A stretch of 64,000 nucleotides of DNA from JAAXGI01 sp965206975 (lineage in GTDB: Bacteria > Gemmatimonadota > Gemmatimonadetes > Longimicrobiales > Gaopeijiaceae), in contig OZ242253.1 of the NCBI GenBank assembly GCA_965206975.1, positions 930,001 through 994,000 on the forward strand, read 5' to 3'. Shown here in pieces: positions 1-8,559 of this stretch. The number at the start of each line of letters is the position of its first letter. Positions within the stretch are counted from its first letter, which is position 1. The translations under genes were made by a program, and so were the position numbers. The notes under the pieces were generated by a model. The model made no database searches. It saw only the letters and a list, made by a program, of their open reading frames with translations, and had not been told where the DNA came from.

Positions 1-411
1 AGCTGGCCACCGCCCGCTCCCCCGCCGTCCTCACCCCCGGCCCCGCCCCCATCCATGCTCCAGCACGCGGATGCGCCTAGCGCCATCATAAGGGCGGCGG
101 CACGTACGCTAGGCCCTGGTTTCACACACCACCTGTCGTTGAAACGGCAGCTCGCGCCGGTGCACATCCTGCCGAGAAGCTGGGAAGAGAAAACTAAGGG
201 AAGTTGATAGGCAACCGAGGCGACTGTGCCACGGCTTGGTAACAGAATCGTCACCAAGCACCCGTGTCAAACCCCGCCTCCGCCGAGGGAGGGCGTGCGC
301 CCCGGCCTGTTCCCCCATTCGCCCTCGCTATTAGAATGAGCGGGCGCTCCCCCGCGCTCCCGGCTGGGGGGGAGCGCCCGCCCTTCCGGAATCGTTCGAA
401 AGGAGCCCCGG
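1..411. other. Intergenic region upstream of accA
   Basis: No convincing protein-coding gene is visible here. The right part carries a long perfect inverted repeat, listed separately, and a good ribosome binding site (AAAGGAG, about 399-405) for accA. The end of the preceding gene is not inside the window as far as I can tell. A clear -35/-10 pair for accA was not found. Confidence 0.5.
341..380. repeat. Perfect 13-bp inverted repeat (hairpin) before accA
   Basis: CGGGCGCTCCCCC at 341-353 is the exact reverse complement of GGGGGAGCGCCCG at 368-380, with a 14-nt loop. No T-tract follows, so it does not look like a classical intrinsic terminator for plus-strand transcription. It lies only about 20 bp before the accA ribosome binding site, so it could end upstream transcription or affect accA expression. 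Confidence 0.6.
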
Positions 412-1383
412 TTGTCCAGCAAGCCTCACCTCGGATTCGAGCGGGACGTGGCCGAGCTCCAAGCGGAGATCGAGCGCCTCCTCGATCTAGCCGAGAAGAA
501 GGGGACGGACGTCGCCGGAGAGCTCCGCGAGCTCCGCTCGAAGCTCGCGAGCCTCAAGGAGGAAAGCAGTCGGCATCGCTCGGCAATCGAGCAGGTGCAG
601 GTGGCCCGCCATCCGCGGCGGCCGTACACGCTCGACTACATCGACCGCATCTTCACCGACTGGATCGAACTCCACGGGGACCGCTCGTTCCGCGACGACG
701 CGGCGATCGTGGGGGGGTGGGGCCGGCTCGACGGCGCGCCGCTCATGGTCATCGGCCACCAGAAAGGCCGGAGCATGAAGGAGAACCTCCGCCGGAATTT
801 CGGGATGCCCCACCCGGAGGGATACCGGAAGGCGCTGCGGCTGATGCGCCTCGCCGAGAAGTTCGGCCGGCCCGTGGTCACCTTCATCGACACGCCCGGG
901 GCCTACCCAGGGGTCGGAGCCGAGCAGCGGGGGCAGGCCGAGGCGATCGCGACGAATCTTCGCGAGATGGCTAGGCTCCGCATTCCCACCATCTCGGTGG
1001 TCATCGGGGAGGGCGGCTCAGGGGGGGCACTCGCCCTCGGCCTCACGGACCGGATCCTCGTGCTCGAGCACTCGATCTACTCGGTCATCTCCCCGGAAGG
1101 GTGCGCGGCGATCCTCTGGCGGTCCGCGGAGGAGCGGGAGCGGGCGGCCGCAGCGCTGAAGCTCACGGCCGCGAATCTCTCGGAGCTCGGTGTTGCCGAC
1201 GAGATCATCCCGGAGCCCGCGGGCGGGGCGCATGCCGATTGGGACGCCCAGGCGGAGGCGCTCCGCGCGGTCCTCGTTCGCCACCTCGCCGAGCTGAGCC
1301 GGCTCGGCGTCGGCGAGAGAGGGCCTCTCCGCTTCGGAAAGTACCGCGCGATCGGGGCGTGGCACGACGCGAGCGAGGCCTGA
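412..1383 (+). CDS. accA: Acetyl-CoA carboxylase carboxyltransferase, alpha subunit
   Basis: AccA pairs with AccD to move the carboxyl group from carboxybiotin to acetyl-CoA, making malonyl-CoA for fatty-acid synthesis in the cytosol. The 323-aa product is close to the usual AccA length (about 320). It shows an N-terminal helical segment, then the crotonase-like fold with the GEGGSGGALALG glycine-rich motif near residues 200-212 and the FIDTPGAYPGVGAE motif near residue 157. The start chosen is TTG at 412, seven bases after AAAGGAG; no ATG in frame fits better. It is followed after 26 bp by the ricT-like gene and then metG, so the three probably form an operon. accD is not in the window. Confidence 0.95.
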   Translation: MSSKPHLGFERDVAELQAEIERLLDLAEKKGTDVAGELRELRSKLASLKEESSRHRSAIEQVQVARHPRRPYTLDYIDRIFTDWIELHGDRSFRDDAAIVGGWGRLDGAPLMVIGHQKGRSMKENLRRNFGMPHPEGYRKALRLMRLAEKFGRPVVTFIDTPGAYPGVGAEQRGQAEAIATNLREMARLRIPTISVVIGEGGSGGALALGLTDRILVLEHSIYSVISPEGCAAILWRSAEERERAAAALKLTAANLSELGVADEIIPEPAGGAHADWDAQAEALRAVLVRHLAELSRLGVGERGPLRFGKYRAIGAWHDASEA

Positions 1384-1409
1384 GGGGGCCCGGCCAGGTA
1401 GGCGACGCG

Positions 1410-2300
1410 ATGGGCACCTTTGCAGAGGTCGGATTCAAGGCGAATCGGCGGGGATACTTCACCGCCGCCTCGACGGAGTTCGGGATCGGACGCTACGTGG
1501 TCGTGGAAGCGGACCGGGGGGAGGATCTGGGCGAAATCCTCTCCCTCGGCCGGGTGGCGGAGCGGAAGTGCAGTACCTCCGGCGGGTGCGAGACGCCGCT
1601 TCCCAAGCGGAAGATCGTAAGGCTTGCGACCGAGAAGGAGATTGTCGCCCTCGGCCGGCTGCGCCGGGACGAGGAGAGGGTCCGGACCAGGACGCGCGCG
1701 AAGGTCTCCTCCCTGGGCCTCAAGATGAAGGTCACCGAGGCGGAGTGGCAGTTCGACCGGAGGAAGCTCACGATCTACTTCACGGCGGATCGCAGGGTCG
1801 ACTTCGCCGGGCTGGTGCGGGAGCTGGCGCGAAGCTTCCGCACGCGAATCGACCTCCGCCAGATCGGCGTGCGCGACGAGGCGGCGCTCCTCGGCGGGGT
1901 CGGCCGGTGCGGGAGGGAGCTCTGCTGCTCCACCTGGCTTCCGGAGCTGAAGCCCGTCTCCCTCCAGCTCGCCAAGGACCAGAGCCTCTCGCTCAATCCG
2001 GCGCAGATCTCCGGGTGCTGCGGCCGGCTGATGTGCTGCCTGATGTACGAACACCAGACGTACGTGCAGGCCAGGAGACGCTTCCCCCGGGAAGGGAAGA
2101 CGCTTCGAACCGCGCGGGGGACGGAGCGCGTGCTCAAGGTGGACATCTGGGGGGAGACCGTGCTCCTCAGGGGCGAGGGCGGGGACCGCCGGACCCTCGC
2201 CCTAGAGGAGCTCACGGCCGAGGTTCAGGCCGTGCCCCTCGGCCGCCCCCGGGGCGGGGAGGCCGGGAACGGAGCCCCCTCACCGGGAGCCGAAAATTGA
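1410..2300 (+). CDS. ricT: PSP1-domain protein, RicT/YaaT family
   Basis: The 296-aa product belongs to the PSP1 C-terminal domain family. In Bacillus, RicT (YaaT) works with RicA and RicF as an iron-sulfur complex that promotes RNase Y-dependent RNA maturation. The family signature cysteines are visible: GRCGRELCC near residues 168-176 and SGCCGRLMCCL near 203-213. A further CSTSGGC pair lies near residue 54. ATG at 1410 is the start. The stop overlaps the metG start (TTGA at 2297-2300), indicating translational coupling. The last 25 residues are Gly/Pro-rich and probably unstructured. The biochemical role in this organism is inferred from the family only. Confidence 0.85.
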   Translation: MGTFAEVGFKANRRGYFTAASTEFGIGRYVVVEADRGEDLGEILSLGRVAERKCSTSGGCETPLPKRKIVRLATEKEIVALGRLRRDEERVRTRTRAKVSSLGLKMKVTEAEWQFDRRKLTIYFTADRRVDFAGLVRELARSFRTRIDLRQIGVRDEAALLGGVGRCGRELCCSTWLPELKPVSLQLAKDQSLSLNPAQISGCCGRLMCCLMYEHQTYVQARRRFPREGKTLRTARGTERVLKVDIWGETVLLRGEGGDRRTLALEELTAEVQAVPLGRPRGGEAGNGAPSPGAEN

Positions 2301-3853
2301 GCGACGGGAGACGGTACCTGACGACTCCGATTTACTACGCCTCCGGGGAGCCCCACATCGGCCACGCGTACTCGACCTTCCTCGCGGATGCGCTCGCCCG
2401 CTACTACCGACAATCTGGTGCCCGGGTCTTCTTCCTCACCGGGACGGACGAGTTCGGTCAGAAGATCCAGGAAGAGGCGGCGAAGCGCGCCGTGGAACCC
2501 CAGGCGCTCTGCGACCGGATGGCGGCCCGCTTCGAGAGCGCGTGGCGGGAGATGGACATCCGCTACGACCGCTTCATCCGGACGACGGAGGCCGAGCACC
2601 AGCGCGTGGTACAGGCATTCCTCGACCACCTGAACCGCCGGGGCTACATCTACGCCGATCTCTACAGTGGGTGGTACTGCGTCCACGAGGAACGGTACTG
2701 GACCGAGAAGGATCTCGGTGCGGGCGCGTCATGCCCCGACTGCGGGCGCCCGGTTCGACGGATCGAGGAGAAGAACTACTTCTTCCGGATGAGCCGCCTC
2801 CAGGACGATCTGATCCGGCACGTCGAGGAGCACCCGAAGTGGATCGTTCCGGAGGTCCGGCGAAACGAGGTTCTGGGCTTCCTCGAGAAGCCGCTCGCCG
2901 ACCTCTCCATCTCGCGGCCCCGCTCCCGTCTTCGCTGGGGCGTCCCCCTCCCCTTCGACGAGGAGCACGTCACCTACGTGTGGGTCGACGCGCTCATGAA
3001 CTACGTGACCGCCTCGGGTGCGATCGATCCGGGACGGCCCGAGGGAGAGGAGGGCTTCGAAGACGTATCCGGCTCGTGGTGGCCCGCCGACCTGCAGATC
3101 GTCGGGAAGGACATCCTGACCCCCCACGCCGTCTACTGGCCGACCATCCTGATGGCGGCCGGCCTCCCCCTCCCCCGACAGCTCCTCGTCCACGGGTGGT
3201 GGCTCTCCGGAGGGGCGAAGATGTCCAAGTCGCTCGGGAATGTGGTTGACCCCCTCGATCTCCGGACCGAGTTCGGCACCGACGCCGTCCGCTGGTACCT
3301 CCTTCGAGAGATGCCGACGGGCGCGGACGCCTCATATACGCCGGAGCGCTTCCTCGCCCGTTACGGCGAACTTGCGAACGTCCTCGGGAACCTTGCGAGC
3401 CGTACGACCTCCATGGTGGCACGCTACGCGGATGGGACCGTACCGGGGACGCCGGGCGCGGGGCTCGACGGCGCGATCAACGCGACGCTCGTGTCCTATC
3501 ACGAGGCGATGGCGGAGCGGAGGCTCCACGAGGCGCTCGAGGCCGCGATGGAGCTGGCCCGGACGGCAAACCGCTACATCGAGGTGAGCGAGCCGTGGAC
3601 GCTCGCGAAGGACCCAGGGCGCCGGGGACAGCTCGAGGAGGTCCTCGGCTCGCTCGTTCGCGTCCTCGTGGTTCTCGCATCCCTCATGGTGCCCGCGATG
3701 CCGCGAAAGATGGCGGAGCTCGCCCGGGCATTCGGACTCGCCGCGGTCCCTTCCATCTCCGAGGCGCTGGCGGGTGCGGGGACCGGGTCGACGGTCGCGA
3801 AGATCCCCCCCCTCTTTCCGAAGGTGGAGATTTACGAAGACGTGGGGTCGTAA
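2297..3853 (+). CDS. metG: Methionyl-tRNA synthetase
   Basis: This class I aminoacyl-tRNA synthetase charges initiator and elongator tRNA-Met. The 518-aa form lacks the C-terminal EMAP-like tRNA-binding domain found in longer MetG proteins. The HIGH motif (EPHIGHAYSTF) is near residue 18, a zinc-knuckle region with CPDC follows ERYW near residues 133-150, and the KMSKS loop (GGAKMSKSLGN) is near residue 305. An anticodon-binding alpha-helical domain follows. The start chosen is TTG at 2297, overlapping the ricT stop, with GGGAG about 9 nt upstream. The open frame runs much further upstream, but that part is antisense-like noise inside ricT. Confidence 0.93.
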   Translation: MSDGRRYLTTPIYYASGEPHIGHAYSTFLADALARYYRQSGARVFFLTGTDEFGQKIQEEAAKRAVEPQALCDRMAARFESAWREMDIRYDRFIRTTEAEHQRVVQAFLDHLNRRGYIYADLYSGWYCVHEERYWTEKDLGAGASCPDCGRPVRRIEEKNYFFRMSRLQDDLIRHVEEHPKWIVPEVRRNEVLGFLEKPLADLSISRPRSRLRWGVPLPFDEEHVTYVWVDALMNYVTASGAIDPGRPEGEEGFEDVSGSWWPADLQIVGKDILTPHAVYWPTILMAAGLPLPRQLLVHGWWLSGGAKMSKSLGNVVDPLDLRTEFGTDAVRWYLLREMPTGADASYTPERFLARYGELANVLGNLASRTTSMVARYADGTVPGTPGAGLDGAINATLVSYHEAMAERRLHEALEAAMELARTANRYIEVSEPWTLAKDPGRRGQLEEVLGSLVRVLVVLASLMVPAMPRKMAELARAFGLAAVPSISEALAGAGTGSTVAKIPPLFPKVEIYEDVGS

Positions 3854-3896
3854 GAAGCTCCCGGGGCGAATACCGGTTCAAGGTTATCTTCATTTC

Positions 3897-3926
3897 TTGA
3901 CACTTACTTCCAGATTCAGGTACCTT
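3897..3926 (+). promoter_or_regulatory. Probable sigma-70-type promoter for the M23 peptidase gene
   Basis: TTGACA at 3897-3902 is a perfect -35 hexamer. With an 18-bp spacer, TACCTT at 3921-3926 fits a weak TAnnnT -10 element. The start codon at 4007 would then have a leader of roughly 75 nt. The promoter falls in the 153-bp gap after metG, consistent with a new transcription unit. Confidence 0.5.
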
Positions 3927-4006
3927 GGCGCACTGGCGTGGGCGGGCGACTAGGCTGTTGCCGCCCAAAGCAATGAGTCACCGGGGTTTCGGGGAGACGG
4001 GACCGA

Positions 4007-4954
4007 ATGGCCAAAGCCGGGAAGACGCGTAGCCAGAAGTGGACCGTCCTTTTCCTTTCCGAGGACGGTGAACGCAACATTCAACGAACCCTCCACCCCG
4101 CACTACTGCGAATCGTTGTCAGCGCTGGCGCCTTCCTCTTCGTCGCACTCCTCACAGTCCTCGGTGCGGTCGGCGTCGTCGGGGGAGATGCCCTCCGCAG
4201 CGTGTATTTCGAGCGGGAGAACACGCTCCTGGCCGAGGAGCTGACGGGGATTCGCGAGCAGATCGAGGCGCTCGAGTCGGATCTGGGATTCTTCGCGCTC
4301 CGCGACCAGGAGATCCGGCTCGTCGCCGGCCTCGATGAGATCGACGAGCAGGTGCTGCAGGCGGGGATCGGAGGGCCGGGGCACCCGACTCTCGAAGAGA
4401 ATCCGCTCTACCCTATCGACCAGGGAACCGCCGAGGAGGCATTCGCCGTCTCGTACGACCTGAGCGCCCTGCAACGCAGGGCACAGCTCCTCAAGGCAAG
4501 CCTCACGGAGGCCTCCGACTCGCTCACGGCGCACCGTGCGCTTCTCGGGGCCACCCCCGCGATCCTTCCAACGAGCGGCCGCCTCACTTCCGGTTTCTCG
4601 ACTTCACGCCTCCATCCGATCCATAGCCGTGAGCTCCCACACGAGGGCCTCGATATCGCGGCTCGACACGGGGCACCGATATTCGCCGCGGCGAATGGCC
4701 GCGTGACGAGGGTCGGTCGGCGCGCGGGGTACGGGCTCGTCGTGGAGCTGAACCACGGGTACGGCTACTCCACGCTCTACGGCCACGCATCCCAGCTCCT
4801 CGTAACGCGGGGGCAAGAGGTCGAGCGGGGCGACGTCATCGCCCAGGTCGGAACGACCGGGATCTCCACCGCCCCCCACCTGCACTACGAGGTCCGGATC
4901 AATAACCGGCCCGTGAACCCTGTGACCTACCTCCTCCCGAGCGCGATACCCTAA
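4007..4954 (+). CDS. M23-family murein peptidase, membrane-anchored
   Basis: This 315-aa protein has a short cytoplasmic N-terminus, one transmembrane segment at about residues 34-57, a coiled-coil-like stretch at about 65-170 and a C-terminal LytM/M23 domain. Zinc-ligand motifs are intact: HEGLD near residue 210 and the HLHYEV motif near 288. The M23 fold cleaves peptide cross-links in peptidoglycan, and membrane-anchored coiled-coil members often act in cell division or envelope remodelling. Because the zinc motifs are intact, it is more likely an active hydrolase than an EnvC-like activator. ATG at 4007 is the start. It has its own promoter upstream. Confidence 0.85.
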   Translation: MAKAGKTRSQKWTVLFLSEDGERNIQRTLHPALLRIVVSAGAFLFVALLTVLGAVGVVGGDALRSVYFERENTLLAEELTGIREQIEALESDLGFFALRDQEIRLVAGLDEIDEQVLQAGIGGPGHPTLEENPLYPIDQGTAEEAFAVSYDLSALQRRAQLLKASLTEASDSLTAHRALLGATPAILPTSGRLTSGFSTSRLHPIHSRELPHEGLDIAARHGAPIFAAANGRVTRVGRRAGYGLVVELNHGYGYSTLYGHASQLLVTRGQEVERGDVIAQVGTTGISTAPHLHYEVRINNRPVNPVTYLLPSAIP

Positions 4955-4990
4955 GTCGAATCCTCTGGGGTCGGGAGGAGTCCGGGCTCC

Positions 4991-6172
4991 ATGTTCATCC
5001 CCCATCCCCTCCCCCTCCTCTTGGCGCTCGCCCAGGGCGCCGGGCCGCTGCAGCCGAATGAGATGCTCTCGATCCCCGGAGGCCCCGAAGTCACGGTCTT
5101 TCGCACCGCCGCTTCGGAGGTCGTCTCCCTCCGGGTTTCGGTTCCGCTCCGCGAGGAGGGGGCGGAGGCCGGGGCCGGATACCTCCTTGCAATGGAGGCG
5201 GAGGAGCGGATGCAGGAACTGGCGAGGAGGATCGGGGCGAGAGCGGAGGCAGAGCGCACCTCCCAGGCGATCGTCTACCGCGTCTCTGGCCCGGTGACGG
5301 AGCTGGATTTTCTCGGCTGGATCCTCCGGGAGGGAATGGGTCCCCCGCCGTTGAACGGGGTGGAGGCAACGCTCGAGCGCCTCCGGGTAGAGCAGGACCG
5401 ACGGCTCGAGACGCCGCGGGGCGTCCTGGCTGCACGCCTCCGGGGGACGCTTGTACCCGCCGCCCCCTCAGTCTTCGGAACCGCGGGCTCGCTCGAGCGC
5501 ATGGACCGGGCGCGACTTGCGGGTGTCTGGGACCGCACCCACCTGAGGGGAACGGCGCGGGTCGTGGCTGCAGGGGGGATCCCTTCCGAGCTGGTCCTCC
5601 TCCTCGTGAATGATCTCGGTCTCCGGGACGCTCCCGCCAGCGCGCCGCTCGCGGCAGGGGAGGAGACCGGATCCCCGCTCCCCGACCCCGAGGTGATTCG
5701 GCACTGGGTCGCGGAGGCGTATCCCCTCCTTGACGGGGACGAGGCGGGCGCCCTCGTCGCGGCCCGCTTTCTCGGTGAAGAGTACGAGGCCGGCGGGGGC
5801 GACTTCGAGGTCGGCGTCGAGATATGGGAGACGGGAGGCCGGACGGCACTCGTCGTGACGGGAGCTGCCTACGGGCGGAGTCGGGAGGCGATGGAGGGGC
5901 GTCTCGAGGGGATGTTCGAGGATGCGGCCGCCCGAATCAGAGAGGACGACGTCGAACGACTCTCGGATGCGCTTCGGACAGACGTCCTCATGTCGGGCCG
6001 CACGCCGTGGGGGCTTACGGAGATCGTCGGGCAGGCGTGGGACGCCGGCCGCGGCCCCGGCGGCACCGATCAACTCCTCACCGCTCTCGACGGAATCGGG
6101 GCCGTCGAGATCATCGGGCTCCTCGGAGCACTCGCCCGGGCGACGCCGCTCCGCGAGGAGCTTCGCCCGTGA
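4991..6172 (+). CDS. M16-like peptidase-family protein, no active-site motif (first of pair)
   Basis: The 393-aa product begins with a hydrophobic stretch compatible with export and then shows weak M16 (insulinase/processing-peptidase) fold character. No HXXEH zinc motif is visible, so I expect a non-catalytic subunit. M16 proteins in bacteria commonly occur as an active and an inactive partner encoded side by side. Here the next gene also lacks the motif. GGGAGGAG upstream supports ATG at 4991. The stop overlaps the next gene's GTG start (GTGA), so the two are translationally coupled and probably form a complex. The family call rests on sequence feel and context, not on a conserved motif. 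Confidence 0.55.
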   Translation: MFIPHPLPLLLALAQGAGPLQPNEMLSIPGGPEVTVFRTAASEVVSLRVSVPLREEGAEAGAGYLLAMEAEERMQELARRIGARAEAERTSQAIVYRVSGPVTELDFLGWILREGMGPPPLNGVEATLERLRVEQDRRLETPRGVLAARLRGTLVPAAPSVFGTAGSLERMDRARLAGVWDRTHLRGTARVVAAGGIPSELVLLLVNDLGLRDAPASAPLAAGEETGSPLPDPEVIRHWVAEAYPLLDGDEAGALVAARFLGEEYEAGGGDFEVGVEIWETGGRTALVVTGAAYGRSREAMEGRLEGMFEDAAARIREDDVERLSDALRTDVLMSGRTPWGLTEIVGQAWDAGRGPGGTDQLLTALDGIGAVEIIGLLGALARATPLREELRP

Positions 6173-7554
6173 GCTGGCTCACGCTTCCGGTGGCGTTGCT
6201 CGTGCTCGGAGGCGCGCTCCCCGGCACGGATGCAGACGGGAGCAGACTCCGCCCGGGGAGGGAGGCGCTCCGGCACGTCCAGGACGTGCGTCCCCCCGCC
6301 CCGTACGCGGCATCGGTCCTCGACACCGATCCCGAGGCCCGCATCCTCGCTGTCGGCATCCTCTTTCCCGCCGGTTCTGCCCGGGATCCAGTGGGCCGGG
6401 AGGGCACGGCAGCGCTCTTCGCGAGCGTCCTTCGGCGCCAGGCGAGGGATGCACTCGCCCGCCACGGAGCCGCGGTGGAGACCGAGCTCTCCGAAAACGA
6501 CCTCCTCGTCACGCTCCTCACCCCACCCGATGTGTGGCGTGAGGCGATCATCACCCTCGAGATGCTCCTCTACGAGGTCCCCCTCTCACAGGCAGCGCTC
6601 GAGGGGGCACGGAGCGAGCTCCTCGAAGTGCTCGCATTCGAGACCGGTGCGCCGGTGCGCGCCTTTGAACTCGAGCGCGCCCGCCTTCTCCTGGGGCCGG
6701 AGGCATGGGGAGCGCGGTCCGTCCTCGGATCCCCCGTCCCGCTAGCGTCCATCACGCTCGCGGATCTCGAGGCATTCCGCGCCACGCACCTTCGGCCGGA
6801 GGGAGCCACGCTTGCCGCCCACGGCCCGGTGGAGGCGGCCGAACTCGCCTCGCTTCTCTCCTCGGATATCGAGGAGCTCTCGGAACGCTCCCGGGCCGGA
6901 AGGCGCATCGAGGCACCCCCCGGGAGCGGTGAACAGCTCCCCCCAGCACCGCTCCTCCTCCACCTCGGGGCCCACGTGGAAGCCGAGATCCCGCCACCCG
7001 GCGCACGTCCCGCGGGGTGGGAGGAAGGAGAACGGGTCCTCGTGGATCGCGAGCTTACGAGCAGCTGGATATCCGCGGCATTCCCCTTTCCGGGGGAGAC
7101 CCCGGATCTGCTCCTTCACTTTCTCGCGCACCTGGTCCGGGAGGAATTGACCCCGCTCCCCCCGGAGAGGGGACTCTTTCACGCCGACGCCTCGACGATG
7201 CAGATCGAGGGCGCCCCCGTACTCGTCCTGACCGCGAGCGTCGATCCGCAGATCACGCTTGCGTGGGAGGAGAGGCTCATCGGTATGATGGGGAGAATGG
7301 CGGTCGAGCCTCCCGATGGCGCCTTCTTTGAGCTGGCCAAGCGGAGGTTTCGTACGCAGACCCTCCTCGACCTCGCGCTCCCGGAGGCACGCGTGGAGTG
7401 GATGGCACGCAGACGCGCCGCCGGCCTCCCACCCCCTCCCGATCTGGTGGGGGAGATCTGGGGCCTCGACCGGAGCGCCGTAATGCGCACGGCAGAGCTC
7501 GCCGGTCCCGCGCGCGTGATCGTCTACGGCCCACGTGCGATGATGGGCCCGTAG
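6169..7554 (+). CDS. M16-like peptidase-family protein, no active-site motif (second of pair)
   Basis: The 461-aa product starts with GTG at 6169, inside the previous stop codon. Residues 1-20 look like a signal peptide. The middle resembles an M16 domain (phrases such as FPAGSARDPVGREGTAAL near residue 63, the region where active members carry HXXEH), but the zinc motif is absent. It probably forms a heterodimer with the upstream partner in the periplasm or outer membrane. Both partners lacking HXXEH is unusual and may mean a non-proteolytic role or dependence on another M16 enzyme elsewhere. Confidence 0.6.
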   Translation: MSWLTLPVALLVLGGALPGTDADGSRLRPGREALRHVQDVRPPAPYAASVLDTDPEARILAVGILFPAGSARDPVGREGTAALFASVLRRQARDALARHGAAVETELSENDLLVTLLTPPDVWREAIITLEMLLYEVPLSQAALEGARSELLEVLAFETGAPVRAFELERARLLLGPEAWGARSVLGSPVPLASITLADLEAFRATHLRPEGATLAAHGPVEAAELASLLSSDIEELSERSRAGRRIEAPPGSGEQLPPAPLLLHLGAHVEAEIPPPGARPAGWEEGERVLVDRELTSSWISAAFPFPGETPDLLLHFLAHLVREELTPLPPERGLFHADASTMQIEGAPVLVLTASVDPQITLAWEERLIGMMGRMAVEPPDGAFFELAKRRFRTQTLLDLALPEARVEWMARRRAAGLPPPPDLVGEIWGLDRSAVMRTAELAGPARVIVYGPRAMMGP

Positions 7555-7701
7555 CCCGCAAGGGGACGGACCGCGCCGGTTCGAGCGTCCGGGGGGAAGA
7601 CGAGGGCGGGACTCGCGCCCGCAACACCGCTTGATGGAGCAGCGTGAGAGATTGTACCTTGTGGAGATTCTTGTTCAACTGGAAACGTGTGGAGCGAACC
7701 G

Positions 7702-8478
7702 ATGAAGCGTACGCTAGGCTCTAGCCTCGCCCTCTTCCTTCTGGCCCTCGGCGGGTGTGGCCCCGCGGAGCTGATCATCACCGCCGAGGTCGAAGTGGTG
7801 GACCCCGAGACGGGGAATCCGATCTCTCGGTCCGTCGAGGACCTGGAGATCCAGCTCCTCCCCTTCGACCGGGATCAGATCTTCGATTCCCTCACCACCG
7901 CTGCCCCCTCGTCCGAGCCCCAGATGCCGCCGGAGCTGCAGGTCGCACGTGACTCGATCACGGCGGCACAGCAGGAGTGGAGGGAGTTCGAGAGCCGATG
8001 GCTGGCGCTCAGGGAGCAGCTGACGCAGCTCTCCAGCGAGCTGGAACAGTACAATCCCGCCGAGGCGCAGTACCGCGTGCTCTTCAACGAATTCAACGAC
8101 TTGGAGGCGGAGTACGGTACGGCCGAGGCGACGAAAGATCAGGCGTTCGAGCGCTTCGACCGGCTTCAGCAGGCGACCTTCTCCGAGCTCGAGGAATTTC
8201 GCGCCGTTCTCATGGGTTGGGAGGAACAGGCCTTCGCACCCTACGGGGAGGCGGTGGGGATGAAGCTCCAGCTCTCGGGGCAGGAAATCCTCGCCGACAC
8301 GACGGACGCGACCGGGCGAGCCGATTTTGCCGCGGATGCGGGAGAGTGGTGGATCTACGCCCGCTATCCTCTCGCCACCGAGGAGCTCTACTGGAACGAG
8401 CCGGTGAATCTCGAGCGAGGCGACCCGATCGAGGTCCCGCTGACCCGTGACAATGCCGCGGTCAGGGACATCCTCTGA
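7702..8478 (+). CDS. Putative lipoprotein with coiled coil and carboxypeptidase-regulatory-like domain
   Basis: The 258-aa product has a lipoprotein signal peptide (LFLLALGGCG), with the lipidated Cys at about residue 21. A central helical region at about residues 80-175 is rich in Glu/Gln/Leu heptads and probably forms a coiled coil. The C-terminal 80 residues look like a small beta-sandwich with a DTTDATGRADF turn, as in carboxypeptidase-regulatory domains. ATG at 7702 is preferred to an upstream in-frame codon because GGAG lies about 8 nt before it and the signal peptide starts there. A strong terminator follows. Function is unknown. Confidence 0.7.
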   Translation: MKRTLGSSLALFLLALGGCGPAELIITAEVEVVDPETGNPISRSVEDLEIQLLPFDRDQIFDSLTTAAPSSEPQMPPELQVARDSITAAQQEWREFESRWLALREQLTQLSSELEQYNPAEAQYRVLFNEFNDLEAEYGTAEATKDQAFERFDRLQQATFSELEEFRAVLMGWEEQAFAPYGEAVGMKLQLSGQEILADTTDATGRADFAADAGEWWIYARYPLATEELYWNEPVNLERGDPIEVPLTRDNAAVRDIL

Positions 8479-8517
8479 CCGGGCCTTTGCCCTTGAGCGC
8501 GTCTCGCGACGCGCCAG

Positions 8518-8556
8518 CGCCCCGGGGAAGCTCGTGATCCCCGGGGCGTTCTTCTT
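8518..8556 (+). terminator. Rho-independent terminator
   Basis: CGCCCCGGGG at 8518-8527 pairs perfectly with CCCCGGGGCG at 8539-8548, separated by 11 nt and followed by TTCTTCTTCC. It lies 40 bp after the lipoprotein stop and immediately before the fadJ-like start, so it separates two transcription units. Confidence 0.75.
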
Positions 8557-8559
8557 CCT

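Noticed and set aside
264..974. A 236-codon plus-strand frame overlapping accA
   Set aside because: Arg/Pro-rich shadow of accA in another frame.
4991..7554. Active zinc metallopeptidases of the M16 family
   Set aside because: No HXXEH motif in either protein, so activity is not claimed.
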